From contig JAWKIO010000005.1 in assembly GCA_041394265.1 (NCBI GenBank), positions 2,170,001 through 2,234,000 of the forward strand: a stretch of 64,000 bases of DNA. The letters run 5' to 3'. Origin of the DNA: Acidimicrobiales bacterium (lineage in GTDB: Bacteria; Actinomycetota; Acidimicrobiia; Acidimicrobiales; SZUA-35). The notes under the pieces are model-generated. The model did no database searches, was not told where the DNA came from, and worked only from the letters and a program-made list of their open reading frames with translations. This document shows positions 26,143 to 35,543 of this stretch, piece after piece (within the stretch, counting starts at the first letter, position 1; each line of letters begins with the position of its first letter). The position numbers and the translations under genes are program-made.

Positions 26143-27237
26143 TCAGGAGCGGGGGAGGAGGTCGATCGCCTGCTGTCGCAGGAGGTGATCGGCGATGACC
26201 AAGAGCGCCATGGCCTCGACCAGCGGGACGGCCCGGGGGAGCACGCACGGATCGTGACGGCCCTTGGCCGCAAGCGTGGTGAGTTCGTTGCCGGTGGTGA
26301 CCGTCTTCTGTTCCGACGAGATCGTGGCGGTCGGTTTGAAGGCGACCCGCCCGACGATCGTGCCGCCGGTGGTCATGCCGCCCTGCACCCCGCCGGAGTT
26401 GTTCGTGGTGGTGACGGGGCGACCGTCTGGGCCCGGCTCGAACGGGTCGTTGTGCGACAGGCCGGTCAATCGTGTGCCGGCGAAACCGCTGCCGATCTCG
26501 AAGCCCTTCGCCGCTGGCAGCGAGATCATCGCCTTCGCGAGATCGGCGTCGATCTTGTCGAACACGGGCTCGCCGAGTCCGGCGGGAACGTTGCGGGCGA
26601 CGAACGTGACGACTCCGCCGAGTGAATCACCGTCGCGACGGGCCTGCTCGATGGCCTCGGTCATGGCGGCCGCCGCATCGGGGTCGGGACAGCGAGTGGG
26701 GTCGGCCTCGACCTCGGCCAGGGTCACGGTGCCGGCGTCGACGTTGGCCTCGATGGTGTGCACCGAGCTGACCCAGGCCAGCACGTCGATGCCGTGGGTC
26801 ACCGACAGCAGCTTGCGAGCGACGGCACCGGCCGCCACCCGGGCAATGGTCTCACGAGCCGAGGCCCGACCGCCGCCGCGATGATCGCGGATGCCGAACT
26901 TGGCGTCGTAGGTGAAGTCGGCGTGGCTCGGACGGTACACGTCTTTCAAGTGGTCGTAGGCACCGGAGTTGTGGTCCTGGTTGCGGACCATCATGGCCAG
27001 GGCGGTACCGGTGGTCCTGCCCTCGAACATCCCGGAGAGGATCTCGACCTGGTCGGCCTCGGCCCGCTGCGTGACGAGGCGGCTCTGCCCGGGCCGGCGA
27101 CGATCGAGGTCGAACTGGATTTCCTCGGCGCTGATCTCGAGCCGAGCTGGGCAGCCGTCGAGGATCACGCCGACCGCAGGACCGTGCGACTCGCCGAAGG
27201 TCGAGATGGAGAAGAGGTGTCCGAAGCGGCTGCTCAC
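26143..27237 (-). CDS. aroC: Chorismate synthase
   Basis: 364 aa. It converts 5-enolpyruvylshikimate-3-phosphate to chorismate using reduced FMN, the last shikimate step. All signatures are visible: GESHGPA near the N-terminus, RPSHAD, the GGGRASARET block and the C-terminal RHDPCVLPRAVP. The GTG at 27237 follows TAGCCT by 7 nt, which supports it over upstream in-frame codons to 27297. It stands alone, not in an aro operon. Confidence 0.96.
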   Translation of the reverse strand: MSSRFGHLFSISTFGESHGPAVGVILDGCPARLEISAEEIQFDLDRRRPGQSRLVTQRAEADQVEILSGMFEGRTTGTALAMMVRNQDHNSGAYDHLKDVYRPSHADFTYDAKFGIRDHRGGGRASARETIARVAAGAVARKLLSVTHGIDVLAWVSSVHTIEANVDAGTVTLAEVEADPTRCPDPDAAAAMTEAIEQARRDGDSLGGVVTFVARNVPAGLGEPVFDKIDADLAKAMISLPAAKGFEIGSGFAGTRLTGLSHNDPFEPGPDGRPVTTTNNSGGVQGGMTTGGTIVGRVAFKPTATISSEQKTVTTGNELTTLAAKGRHDPCVLPRAVPLVEAMALLVIADHLLRQQAIDLLPRS

Positions 27238-27244
27238 CCCGCCG

Positions 27245-27250
27245 AGGCTA
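27245..27250 (-). promoter_or_regulatory. -10 box of aroC
   Basis: TAGCCT on the minus strand, 7 nt before the aroC GTG. It is paired with the TACCCT box at 27301 for the divergent ferredoxin gene. Confidence 0.5.
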
Positions 27251-27300
27251 TCGACGCCCGTCGGTGACGACCCGATACGACCGGCAGCGAACCCCACCGG

Positions 27301-27306
27301 TACCCT
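27301..27306 (+). promoter_or_regulatory. -10 box of the ferredoxin gene
   Basis: TACCCT, 8 nt before the ATG at 27315; no Shine-Dalgarno. Confidence 0.5.
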
Positions 27307-27314
27307 GGCCGATC

Positions 27315-27602
27315 ATGGACATGGCCCGACGAGGTGTGCTGAAGGTGTGGATCGACCAGGATCTCTGCACTGGCGACGGCATCTGTACCGACCATGCCCC
27401 CGAGGTCTTCACGATTCTCGAAGACGGCATCGCGTACTGCCTCGAAGGAACGAAGGTCTTCAACGACCCGGGTGGCTCCTACGAATTGGCGGTCGTACCC
27501 CACAATCGTGAGGTCGACGTCATCGATGCTGCGGCGGAGTGCCCGGGTGAGTGCATCTTCATCGAGTTCGATGAGCAGGCGCCGCCCGAACTAGAACACT
27601 GA
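27315..27602 (+). CDS. Single-cluster ferredoxin
   Basis: 95 aa. Cysteines CTGDGIC (spacing x5) and C-x3-C in ECPGEC fit a [3Fe-4S] or [4Fe-4S] ferredoxin like those serving actinobacterial cytochrome P450s and other monooxygenases. It is cytoplasmic and acidic. It lies one base upstream of an LLM flavoprotein gene, so the two probably share an mRNA, though no P450 is near. Confidence 0.85.
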   Translation: MDMARRGVLKVWIDQDLCTGDGICTDHAPEVFTILEDGIAYCLEGTKVFNDPGGSYELAVVPHNREVDVIDAAAECPGECIFIEFDEQAPPELEH

Positions 27603-27603
27603 C

Positions 27604-28545
27604 GTGCCGACCCTCTCCGACCCGTCGAAGCTGCGAGTGGGCGTCAGCTCGCCGTGGAACCTGTTCGAGGAACCGGTCGAGGAGCAGCGGCGTCAGCTCG
27701 ACGCCATCGTCGACGCCGGCATCGATCATCTGTTCATGGCCGACCACGTGAGCTTCCGGGGCGGCGGCGGCAACGACGTGCTCGTGCACCTGGCAGCACT
27801 CGCCGGCCTCGAACCTCGGCTCGGGCTCTATGCCGGCGTCTACCTTCTCGCCCTTCGCCATCCGATGGTCGCCGCCCGCCAGATCGCCACGCTGGCATCG
27901 ATCGCTCCGGGCCGTCTGACGATGGGGGTCGGTGTGGGCGGCGAGGACCGCCACGAGTTCGAGGTGTGCGGCATCGACCCGTCGACGAGAGGGAGGCGCA
28001 CCGACAGCGAACTCGAGATCGTGCGGCGCCTGCTTGCAGGCGACACCGTCGACCGGGCCGACGAGTTCTTCACGCTCGAGTCGGCTCGCATCCTCCCGGT
28101 GCCGAATCCATCCGTCCCGTTCGTGGTCGGGGGCCGAAGTGTGGCCGCGATCGAGCGGGCCGGTCGACTGGGCGACGGCTGGCTGGCGGCCTGGACCACC
28201 CCGCAGCGCTTCGCCGAGGGGATCGAACGAGCAACCGTCGCAGCCGACGCCGCGGGTCGCCAGAGCGTCGCGTGGCGTCACGGCTACCAGATCTGGGTCG
28301 GGATCGGTGGCGACCGTGCCGATGCTCGGCGCCACGTGGCCGAGGCCATGTCGACCTTCTACCGCATGCCATTCGAGCCATTCGAGAAGTTCACGCCGGT
28401 CGGCACCGCTGCGCAGGTCGCCGAGCAGCTCGCACCGTTCGTAGCGGCCGGTGCGCTCGATCTGAACATCACGCCCTGTGGACCGGATCGAGCGACCGAG
28501 ATCGCCGCCGTCGCCGAGATCAAGCGTCTGTTGGCCGCCGACTGA
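27604..28545 (+). CDS. LLM-class (F420-type) flavin-dependent oxidoreductase
   Basis: 313 aa luciferase-like TIM barrel. The N-terminus (FMADHVSF), GRLTMGVGVGGEDRHEFEVCG and VPFVVGGRS are typical of the F420-dependent branch (glucose-6-phosphate dehydrogenase/methylene-H4MPT reductase-like). Cofactor preference is inferred from the family. GTG start immediately after the ferredoxin stop. A second LLM gene lies at 47932. Confidence 0.88.
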   Translation: MPTLSDPSKLRVGVSSPWNLFEEPVEEQRRQLDAIVDAGIDHLFMADHVSFRGGGGNDVLVHLAALAGLEPRLGLYAGVYLLALRHPMVAARQIATLASIAPGRLTMGVGVGGEDRHEFEVCGIDPSTRGRRTDSELEIVRRLLAGDTVDRADEFFTLESARILPVPNPSVPFVVGGRSVAAIERAGRLGDGWLAAWTTPQRFAEGIERATVAADAAGRQSVAWRHGYQIWVGIGGDRADARRHVAEAMSTFYRMPFEPFEKFTPVGTAAQVAEQLAPFVAAGALDLNITPCGPDRATEIAAVAEIKRLLAAD

Positions 28546-28644
28546 CCGAGCCACCCGGTTCTCGTCGCACTCAGCCTGACCCGCCGTCGGCGGCGCACTA
28601 CATTGCTCGACCGACCCCGAGAATTCCTGCTGGAGGAGTGTGCC

Positions 28645-30006
28645 ATGGCCGGACCGACGAAGATCCTGCTCGACGAATCCGAGATGCCCACCCAGTGGTA
28701 CAACATCATCCCGGATCTGCCGGCTCCGCCGCCGCCGCCCCTCCACCCCGGCACCCACGAGCCGGTCGGGCCCGATGATCTGGCGCCGCTGTTCCCGATG
28801 GCGCTGATCATGCAGGAGGTCTCGACCGACTCCTACATCGACATCCCGGAACCGGTCCAAGACGTCTACAAGCTGTGGCGACCGTCGCCGCTGTTCCGAG
28901 CGCATCGGCTCGAGAAGCTGCTCGATACGCCGGCACACATCTACTACAAGTACGAGGGCGTGAGCCCTGCCGGTTCGCACAAGCCGAACACATCGGTACC
29001 GCAGGTCTATTACAACGCCATGGAGGGCGTGAAGAAGCTGACCACCGAGACCGGCGCCGGCCAGTGGGGAACGGCGCTGTCGTTCGCCTGTGCACTCTTC
29101 GGCGTCGAATGCGAGGTCTGGCAGGTCGCCGCGAGCTACGAAGCCAAGCCGTACCGCAAGATCATGATCGAGACCTTCGGCGGCACCATCCATTCCAGCC
29201 CGTCCGACCTGACCGAGGCGGGACGCGCCATCCTCGCCGCCGACCCGAACTCCCCCGGCAGCCTCGGCATCGCGATCTCCGAGGCCGTCGAGGTCGCCGC
29301 CAAGGATCCTGAGACCCGCTACGCCCTGGGCAGCGTGCTCAACCACGTGTTGCTGCATCAAACGATCATCGGCGAGGAAGCCCTCCTGCAGCTGGCCAAG
29401 GTGGGTGAGACGCCAGACGTCATCGTCGGCTGTACCGGTGGTGGGTCGAACTTCGCCGGACTCAGCTTCCCGTTCCTGCGGGAGAAGATGGCCGGTCGGA
29501 TGAACCCGACCATCCGAGCAGTCGAGCCCGCTGCGTGCCCGTCGCTGACGAAGGGCACCTACGCCTACGACTTCGGCGACACCGCCGGCCTGACGCCACT
29601 CATGAAGATGCACACGCTGGGCCACGACTTCATCCCCGACCCGATCCACGCCGGCGGCCTCCGCTACCACGGTATGGCCCCGCTCATCTCCCACATCTAC
29701 GAGCTGGGACTGATCGAGGCCATCGCCATCGGGCAGAACGAGTGTTTCGATGCCGGCGTCACGTTCGCCCGGAACGAAGGCATCGTGCCGGCGCCTGAAC
29801 CCACCCATGCGCTGGCGGCCGCCATTCGCGAAGCGAAGCGAGCGAAGGAGACCGGTGAGGAAACCGTGATCCTCACGGCGCTGTGTGGGCACGGACATCT
29901 CGATCTGGCCGCCTACGATCGCTACCTGGGCGGCGAGGTCGTCGACTACGCCTATCCCGAAGAGAAGGTCACCGAGGCGCTCGCGCACCTCCCGCAGATG
30001 GCGTAG
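28645..30006 (+). CDS. trpB2: TrpB2-type tryptophan synthase beta chain-like protein
   Basis: 453 aa PLP enzyme. The longer TrpB2 class is recognised by its extended N-terminus (MPTQWYNIIPDLP) and RPSPLFRA. PLP Lys113 is in SHKPNTS, with phosphate-binding CTGGGSNFAG. TrpB2 enzymes make tryptophan from serine plus indole, and some prefer phosphoserine. No trpA is nearby, as usual for TrpB2. ATG at 28645 has GGAGGAG at 8 nt, a clear leadered start. Confidence 0.93.
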   Translation: MAGPTKILLDESEMPTQWYNIIPDLPAPPPPPLHPGTHEPVGPDDLAPLFPMALIMQEVSTDSYIDIPEPVQDVYKLWRPSPLFRAHRLEKLLDTPAHIYYKYEGVSPAGSHKPNTSVPQVYYNAMEGVKKLTTETGAGQWGTALSFACALFGVECEVWQVAASYEAKPYRKIMIETFGGTIHSSPSDLTEAGRAILAADPNSPGSLGIAISEAVEVAAKDPETRYALGSVLNHVLLHQTIIGEEALLQLAKVGETPDVIVGCTGGGSNFAGLSFPFLREKMAGRMNPTIRAVEPAACPSLTKGTYAYDFGDTAGLTPLMKMHTLGHDFIPDPIHAGGLRYHGMAPLISHIYELGLIEAIAIGQNECFDAGVTFARNEGIVPAPEPTHALAAAIREAKRAKETGEETVILTALCGHGHLDLAAYDRYLGGEVVDYAYPEEKVTEALAHLPQMA

Positions 30007-30047
30007 GGCACGCGCCCATCGCTCCGCTCAACCCGAGAAAGACCAAC

Positions 30048-31406
30048 ATGTCTGAGCAAGAACACGAGAACGACGACGCCATCGGCGCGGCGCACGACGA
30101 CGACGCCGTCGGCGCAGTGAACGACGGCGACAACGACGACGTCGTGGCCGACGATGTGGTGGCCGCCGATGTGGTGGCCGCTGGCGCTGCCGGTTCGACC
30201 GCCGGCTCTGTCCGATCGGCCGCCGCCGGCCACGGCACCACCGACGAGGACGACGAGGAGCGAGCCGCTGTTGCCTACGGCTGGACCTACCTCGCCGTTC
30301 TCGCAGTGATCTTCGGGGTCATCGCGCTGCTCGCCTTCTCATGTGACAGCGACGAACCGGCATCGACCATGCCGGCGGTCACCACCACGGTCGCCGTCGA
30401 CGATGGTGCAGGGTCGGGCGCCGAGGTCACGCCGGTCGAGTTGGCCTTCGTCGTCGCCGAGGACGGCACGGTGACCCTGACGGGCGCAGTTCCCGACGAG
30501 GGCGCCCGCCGTCAGATCGTCGACGCCGCCGTGGCCCGTTTCGGTGAAGGCAACGTGGTCGATCAGCTGACGATCGACGACGGCACGACCCTCACGGGGG
30601 GCTCGATCATCACGACCGGCAGCGCATTCGAAGGTGACACCAACGCCGAGGATCTCCAGGCCGATCTCGTCGCCGCACTGGGGCTCACCGACAACGGTGT
30701 CGACGTCAACTACTCCGCCGCGCCGATGGTCCCCGTCGATGCCGAGGCGGCGCTGGCGGCCGGGAAGGTCGTCCTCACTGGCGAACTCCCGGACCAGGCC
30801 TCGATCGATGCGGTCATCGCGGCAGCAGAAGGGGTGTGGGGTGCGGGCAATGTCGACGGCTCGGGGCTGTCCATCGGTGACAACACCACGTGGGCCGGCG
30901 GCCAGATTCGGGTGACGGGCGCCGTCGATGCCGGCGATACCAGAGGCGACGCCTTCCTCACGGCCTTGGCCGATGCGGCTCCGGGCGCTTCGATCGATTC
31001 TTCGAGTCTGACCGTCGACTCGGGTGCCGAAGCGCTCGCTCGTTCGCAGGAGCAGCTCCGTGCGGCGCTCGAGGCCAACCCGATCCTCTTCGCGCTGGGT
31101 TCGGCCGAGATCGACCCCGCCAGCGACGAGATCCTCACCCAGGCCGCGGCAGCCATCAACGCAGCGCCCGGCATCAACGTCGAGGTCGTCGGCCACACCG
31201 ATGACCAGGGCGGCGAGGCAGCCAACCAGACCCTGTCGGCCGCCCGGGCCGAGGCCGTCCTCGCTCGCCTGGTCGAGCTCGGCGTCGACGAAACCCGTCT
31301 CACCTCCCGTGGAGCGGGCGAGTCCGAGCCGGTCGTGCCGAACGATTCTGACGAGAACCGGGCCAAGAACCGACGCATCGAATTCGCCTTCGAGGGAGCA
31401 GCATGA
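30048..31406 (+). CDS. OmpA-family envelope protein with BON-like domains
   Basis: 452 aa. A strongly acidic, Ala/Asp/Val-repetitive cytoplasmic N-terminus (1-72) precedes one transmembrane helix (77-98). Two to three BON-like repeats (about 125-330) and a C-terminal OmpA peptidoglycan-binding domain (about 340-450; LFALGSAEI, HTDDQGG, NRRIEF) follow. This is the OmpATb/ArfA layout of M. tuberculosis. It probably links the membrane to peptidoglycan. ATG at 30048. It overlaps the FAH gene by 4 bp, an odd pairing of an envelope gene with a catabolic one. Confidence 0.88.
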   Translation: MSEQEHENDDAIGAAHDDDAVGAVNDGDNDDVVADDVVAADVVAAGAAGSTAGSVRSAAAGHGTTDEDDEERAAVAYGWTYLAVLAVIFGVIALLAFSCDSDEPASTMPAVTTTVAVDDGAGSGAEVTPVELAFVVAEDGTVTLTGAVPDEGARRQIVDAAVARFGEGNVVDQLTIDDGTTLTGGSIITTGSAFEGDTNAEDLQADLVAALGLTDNGVDVNYSAAPMVPVDAEAALAAGKVVLTGELPDQASIDAVIAAAEGVWGAGNVDGSGLSIGDNTTWAGGQIRVTGAVDAGDTRGDAFLTALADAAPGASIDSSSLTVDSGAEALARSQEQLRAALEANPILFALGSAEIDPASDEILTQAAAAINAAPGINVEVVGHTDDQGGEAANQTLSAARAEAVLARLVELGVDETRLTSRGAGESEPVVPNDSDENRAKNRRIEFAFEGAA

Positions 31407-32263
31407 GAATCGCCCGTTTCCGCCTCGCGTCGGCCCCGGCCGATGCCCCCGCTCAGCTCGGTGCCGTCGACGGCAGCGATGTCGTCTCGCTCGGCGCCCT
31501 CGGTCTCGGCGATGACGTCGTGGCCGCCGCCTTGCTCGATCCTGCGCAACGCGATGCAGCACTCGACGGTGCCGAGCGGTGGCCGCTCGCGGATGTCGTC
31601 CTCCTGGCTCCGGTCGCCCGCCCACCGAAGTTCCTGGCCATCGGTCTGAACTATCTCGATCACATTGCCGAGGGCGGTCGACCCGTGCCGGAGTTCCCGG
31701 TCTTCTTCAACAAACAGTCGACCTGTGTGAACGACCCCAACGCCGATGTGCCGATCCCACCCGAGTCGCCCGACAAGATCGACTACGAAGGCGAACTCGG
31801 CGTGGTGATCGGCAAGCAGTGTCGGCGGGTGAGTCGTGACGACGCCCCGTCGGTGGTCGCCGGCTACTGCATCGTGAACGACGTGTCGGTCCGTGACTGG
31901 CAGGCCAAGTCGCCCACCATGTGGCTGGGCAAGTCGTGGGATGGACACGGCCCGTGTGGCCCGTGGCTGGTCACGACCGACGAGCTCTCCGACCCTCACG
32001 GTCTCCGGATGCAGACGTTCGTCAACGGTGAGCTCCGTCAGAACACCACGACCGATCAGATGGTGTTCGATGTCTGGAACCAGATCGAGACCCTGTCGAC
32101 CGTGTGCACCCTCGAGGTCGGCGATGTCATCTCGACCGGCACCAGCAGTGGCGTGGCCGCGTACTTCGACCCGCCCAAGTTCCTCCACGACGGCGACGTC
32201 GTACGGATCGAGGTCGAAGGCATCGGTTGGCTCGAGAACCGGTTCACCACCGAGGTCGTCTGA
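31403..32263 (+). CDS. Fumarylacetoacetate hydrolase family protein
   Basis: 286 aa. FAH C-terminal fold with metal ligands in the IDYEGELGVVIG segment and conserved KSWDGHGPCGPW and GTSSGV motifs. Members are hydrolases of diketo acids, oxaloacetate decarboxylases, or 2-hydroxyhepta-2,4-diene-1,7-dioate isomerases in aromatic degradation; this cannot be narrowed further. ATG overlaps the OmpA gene stop (ATGA). Followed by a strong terminator. Confidence 0.9.
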   Translation: MRIARFRLASAPADAPAQLGAVDGSDVVSLGALGLGDDVVAAALLDPAQRDAALDGAERWPLADVVLLAPVARPPKFLAIGLNYLDHIAEGGRPVPEFPVFFNKQSTCVNDPNADVPIPPESPDKIDYEGELGVVIGKQCRRVSRDDAPSVVAGYCIVNDVSVRDWQAKSPTMWLGKSWDGHGPCGPWLVTTDELSDPHGLRMQTFVNGELRQNTTTDQMVFDVWNQIETLSTVCTLEVGDVISTGTSSGVAAYFDPPKFLHDGDVVRIEVEGIGWLENRFTTEVV

Positions 32264-32278
32264 CCCCGAACGCGCGAG

Positions 32279-32308
32279 GGCCGGTTGGGCCCCTCAACCC
32301 AACCGGCC
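32279..32308 (+). terminator. Terminator hairpin after the FAH gene
   Basis: Perfect 11-bp stem GGCCGGTTGGG/CCCAACCGGCC with an 8-nt loop, 16 bp after the stop. It is followed by a 14-bp palindrome (CTCTTGCGCAAGAG, 32311-32324). There is no T-tract, as is common in high-GC actinobacteria. Confidence 0.65.
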
Positions 32309-32353
32309 AACTCTTGCGCAAGAGACGGGCGATGCCGTGGAGGCACCGGCGTG

Positions 32354-34240
32354 TCAACTGCCGATCGTGCCTCCGTCGTCCTTGGTGATCACCACTGTGG
32401 CAGGTCGGGGTAAATCACCGGTAACGCCGGACGGCCAGCTCGAGATCTCCGGGTCGCCATTGCCGGGGTGCTGCACGTTGACGAACATCGTGCGCTGATC
32501 TGGCGTCATCGTGATTCCAGTGATCTCGCAACCTTTGACGCCGCTGAGGAAGCGCTTGATTTCGCCCGTAGCGGGGTCGGCGCACAACACCTGATCATTT
32601 GCCCCCTCGGGCTGCGCACCGTCGGTCTCGATCCACATTCGGCCACTGGGATCTGACCACAGGCCATCGGGCGAGCCGAAGGCGGCTTCGGTCGGTACGG
32701 TCGAACCGTCGACGCCGTCACCCGGACCGGCGAGCACGAAGACGTCCCAATCGAAGTGGACGCTCAGGTGGTCTCGGTCGTTCTTCCAGCGGATGATGTG
32801 ACCCCAGGCGTTCTCGGCCCGTGGATTCGCTGCGTCGACCTGTTCCTCGGTTCGCCGGGTGTTGTTCGTACCGGTGACGTAGACATTGCCGTCCTGGCCG
32901 ATGGTCGTCCACTCGGGCCGGTCCATCGGGGTGGCTCCGACGAGGTCGGCGGCGAGGCGTGCCTTGACCAACACCTCGGCCTGGTCCGCGAAGCCGTTGG
33001 CGGCGGTCAGTGGCCCGTGTCCGTGGATCAACGGAATCCAGTAGCCGGTCCCATTGTCGAGGAAGCGGGCGACGAAGAGTTCGCCATGGTCGAGCGGACT
33101 GCGGTTCCACGACAGCTCGTCCTTCCACGAGTTGTAGCTCAGGTATTTGTAGACGTAGTCGAAGCGCTCGTCGTCGCCCATGTAGCACACGACCCGCCCG
33201 TCGCCTGCGGTGGTGACCGCAGCACCCTCGTGCTTGAACCGGCCGAGTGCCGTGCGCTTGACCGGCCGAGCGTCGGGGTGCGTCGGATCGACTTCGACGA
33301 TCCATCCGAAGCGGTTGACCTCGTTCTCGTTCCCCGGTGCCGAGACGTCGAAGCGGGGATCGGTGGTGTGCCACTGGTAGCCGAAACCGTCTGCCGAGAT
33401 GCCGTAGCGCGCTTGGGCGTCGTCAGGCTCGAAGGCGTCACCGAGTGACGAGCCGAAGTAGCCGTTGAAGTTCTCCTCACAGGTGAGATAGGTCCCCCAC
33501 GGGGTGTAGCCGTTGCCGCAGTTGTTGAGTGTCCCCAAGGGGATCATGCCTGCAGGATCGGCGGCCGTCTTGAGGAGATGGTGTCCAGCGGCGGGCCCGC
33601 TCATCGCCATTGGCGAATTGCCGGTGTAGCGACGGTTGAGCGGGCTGTCCACGACGACCCACTCGCCTTCGACCTCCCGGATCTCGACGGCAGTGAGTCC
33701 GTGGCCGTTCTGTGACTTGAGCGTCTTCTCTGCTGTCCAGGCGTCGGTGCCACCCTCGTGGAGGAAGTCGTCGGTGGTGTACTCATGGTTGAGGACCATG
33801 ACACCCCGACGGTTTCCCCCATCGCCGTTTTCGAGAGGGAAGTACCACATTCCGTCGTGTCCCATCCCCAGCTGCTGCGCCTGCTCCTCGGCGGTGTTTG
33901 CCAAGCCCCGGAACGCCGGTCCGCCAGGCACGATCGGGTCACCCCACGGCAGGATGGTTCGCGCGGTATAGCCCTTGGGGACCACGATGTGGTCGTCGAA
34001 GCCGAGCGGAATCGGCTCGAACCCCAGCAGCGGGCTCATGGCTCGTCCGGTCAGGTCGAGGGCGTCGGCATCGGTGGGTCGCAGCGCACTGCCGCGGCCT
34101 CCGCCGAGGAACGCGGCGGCAGCGAGGAGACCACCGCTGCTGCCGATGAGCTTGCGGCGCGACAGGCGTCGATCGACGATGTCGGCCATCGATTCGGTGG
34201 TTCCCGGATGGGTGCTGGCTTCGTCGGTCAGATCGATCAT
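32354..34240 (-). CDS. PhoX-family (DUF839) Tat-exported phosphatase-like protein
   Basis: 628 aa. A Tat signal (SRRKLIGSSGG, about residues 27-37, then an Ala-rich stretch) implies export of a folded metalloprotein. The mature part is a PhoX beta-propeller with NNCGNGYTPWGTYLTCEEN (the Cys pair and metal-site region), HEGAAV and WGHIIRW. PhoX phosphatases use Ca2+ and Fe3+ and act on phosphate esters under phosphate limitation. ATG at 34240 with GGAGG 5 nt upstream. No pho box was recognised. Confidence 0.9.
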   Translation of the reverse strand: MIDLTDEASTHPGTTESMADIVDRRLSRRKLIGSSGGLLAAAAFLGGGRGSALRPTDADALDLTGRAMSPLLGFEPIPLGFDDHIVVPKGYTARTILPWGDPIVPGGPAFRGLANTAEEQAQQLGMGHDGMWYFPLENGDGGNRRGVMVLNHEYTTDDFLHEGGTDAWTAEKTLKSQNGHGLTAVEIREVEGEWVVVDSPLNRRYTGNSPMAMSGPAAGHHLLKTAADPAGMIPLGTLNNCGNGYTPWGTYLTCEENFNGYFGSSLGDAFEPDDAQARYGISADGFGYQWHTTDPRFDVSAPGNENEVNRFGWIVEVDPTHPDARPVKRTALGRFKHEGAAVTTAGDGRVVCYMGDDERFDYVYKYLSYNSWKDELSWNRSPLDHGELFVARFLDNGTGYWIPLIHGHGPLTAANGFADQAEVLVKARLAADLVGATPMDRPEWTTIGQDGNVYVTGTNNTRRTEEQVDAANPRAENAWGHIIRWKNDRDHLSVHFDWDVFVLAGPGDGVDGSTVPTEAAFGSPDGLWSDPSGRMWIETDGAQPEGANDQVLCADPATGEIKRFLSGVKGCEITGITMTPDQRTMFVNVQHPGNGDPEISSWPSGVTGDLPRPATVVITKDDGGTIGS

Positions 34241-34379
34241 GTTGCCTCCACAGTTGGTCAGCGGCTCGACACCGCTGTTGGCCGCAACCTATGGCGGGCG
34301 CCTGTCGGGCAACCGACGACGGAGCGACGGCGGGATGAAGGCGACGTGAAGGCTCGGTGGTGGCGTCGGGGTGTGAGGA

Positions 34380-35084
34380 TCAGCGGGTGTCGATGCGGCG
34401 GAATCCCTCAGCCATGCGTCCGGGTCCGAGCCCGGCGCGCTCGGCGACCTGTCGTCCCCAGTCACGGATGCGGTCGGGCATGCTGGAGGGGTCCTGGATC
34501 TGGGACTCGTGGCAGAGCAACGCTTCGATCTTGGCGTCGATGTGGTCGGTGATGTCGACGAAGTGATCGAGGTCGGGGCCGGCCATCATCCAGACCTCCG
34601 GGACCGAATGCGGGGCCAGCTGTTCCTCGCTGAGCAGCCGGGTGAAGGCGAACTCGTTCCGGGCATCGGGATACACCGCCGAGAGCGTCGCTTCACCGGT
34701 GGCCAGGTGATCGGGATGGCTGGCGTAGATGCGGTCGAAGTTCCGAACCGGCGATTGGCAGAGCACCAGATCGGGCCGCACCTGGCGGATGACCCTGGTG
34801 AGCGCCTCACGGAGCTCCAGATCGGCGACAACCCGACCGTCGGGGTAGCCGAGGAAGTGCAGTTCGGTGACGCCGACGACTCTGGCCGCTGCGGTTTGCT
34901 CCTCGCGGCGGATCTCGGCCATGCGGGAGCGGGAGATCGTGTTGTCGAAACCGCCGGCGTCACCGTCGGTCACGAGGCAGTAGATCACTTCGTCGCCGTT
35001 GGCCACGAGGCTTGCCGTGGTACCGGCGGCGCCGAAGTCGAGGTCATCGGGATGGGCAGCAATGGCGAGGACACGTCGAGTCAC
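34380..35084 (-). CDS. PIG-L/LmbE family deacetylase
   Basis: 234 aa zinc-dependent N-acetylglucosamine-type deacetylase. The zinc motif AAHPDD at residues 9-14, the second ligand in SHPDHLATG and the C-terminal HESQ are present. The family includes MshB and Mca of mycothiol metabolism. Length and motifs do not single out either, and related enzymes act on other GlcNAc conjugates. GTG start 6 nt after TAGCTT (leaderless). Confidence 0.9.
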   Translation of the reverse strand: MTRRVLAIAAHPDDLDFGAAGTTASLVANGDEVIYCLVTDGDAGGFDNTISRSRMAEIRREEQTAAARVVGVTELHFLGYPDGRVVADLELREALTRVIRQVRPDLVLCQSPVRNFDRIYASHPDHLATGEATLSAVYPDARNEFAFTRLLSEEQLAPHSVPEVWMMAGPDLDHFVDITDHIDAKIEALLCHESQIQDPSSMPDRIRDWGRQVAERAGLGPGRMAEGFRRIDTR

Positions 35085-35120
35085 TTCCCCAAGCTAACGA
35101 TTTGGGGCCATGATGGCCCA

Positions 35121-35543
35121 ATGGCAAACATGTCGAAGAGCGAACGCGAAGCGTTCCTGGCCCAACCACACGTCGGCGTCATCAGCATCGAGGCCGACGA
35201 CCGTGGACCGGTGACGGTGCCGATCTGGTACTCGTACGAGCCCGGCGGCCACGTCAAGGTCCTCACCGGCGTCAACTCGCAGAAGACGCGGCTGCTCCAA
35301 GCCGCCGGTCGTTTCACGATCTGCGTCCAGCGGGAGCGATTGCCCTACAAGTACGTATCGGTCGAGGGACCGATCGTGGAGTCGAGGCCGGCCGAACTCG
35401 AGCGCGATTCCCGGCCGATGGCGCGTCGCTACCTCGGGCCGAGCATGGGCGACCAGTACGTGGAAGATGGCGACGACGACAGCATCGCCTTCTCGATGGA
35501 ACCGCAGCGTTGGAGCTCGGTCGATTACGGCGGTGCCGAATGA
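35121..35543 (+). CDS. Pyridoxamine 5'-phosphate oxidase-like (F420/FMN split-barrel) protein
   Basis: 140 aa. Split beta-barrel starting SEREAFLAQPHVGVISIEADDRGP ... PIWYSY, the layout of Rv1155-type F420- or flavin-binding proteins common in actinobacteria. The substrate is unknown. The stop overlaps the DoxX ATG (ATGA). A TAACGA sequence about 20 bp upstream is a weak -10 candidate. Confidence 0.85.
   Translation: MANMSKSEREAFLAQPHVGVISIEADDRGPVTVPIWYSYEPGGHVKVLTGVNSQKTRLLQAAGRFTICVQRERLPYKYVSVEGPIVESRPAELERDSRPMARRYLGPSMGDQYVEDGDDDSIAFSMEPQRWSSVDYGGAE

Noticed and set aside
27559..29988. 809-codon minus-strand frame opposite LLM and TrpB2 genes
   Set aside because: Long by chance opposite two unmistakable proteins.
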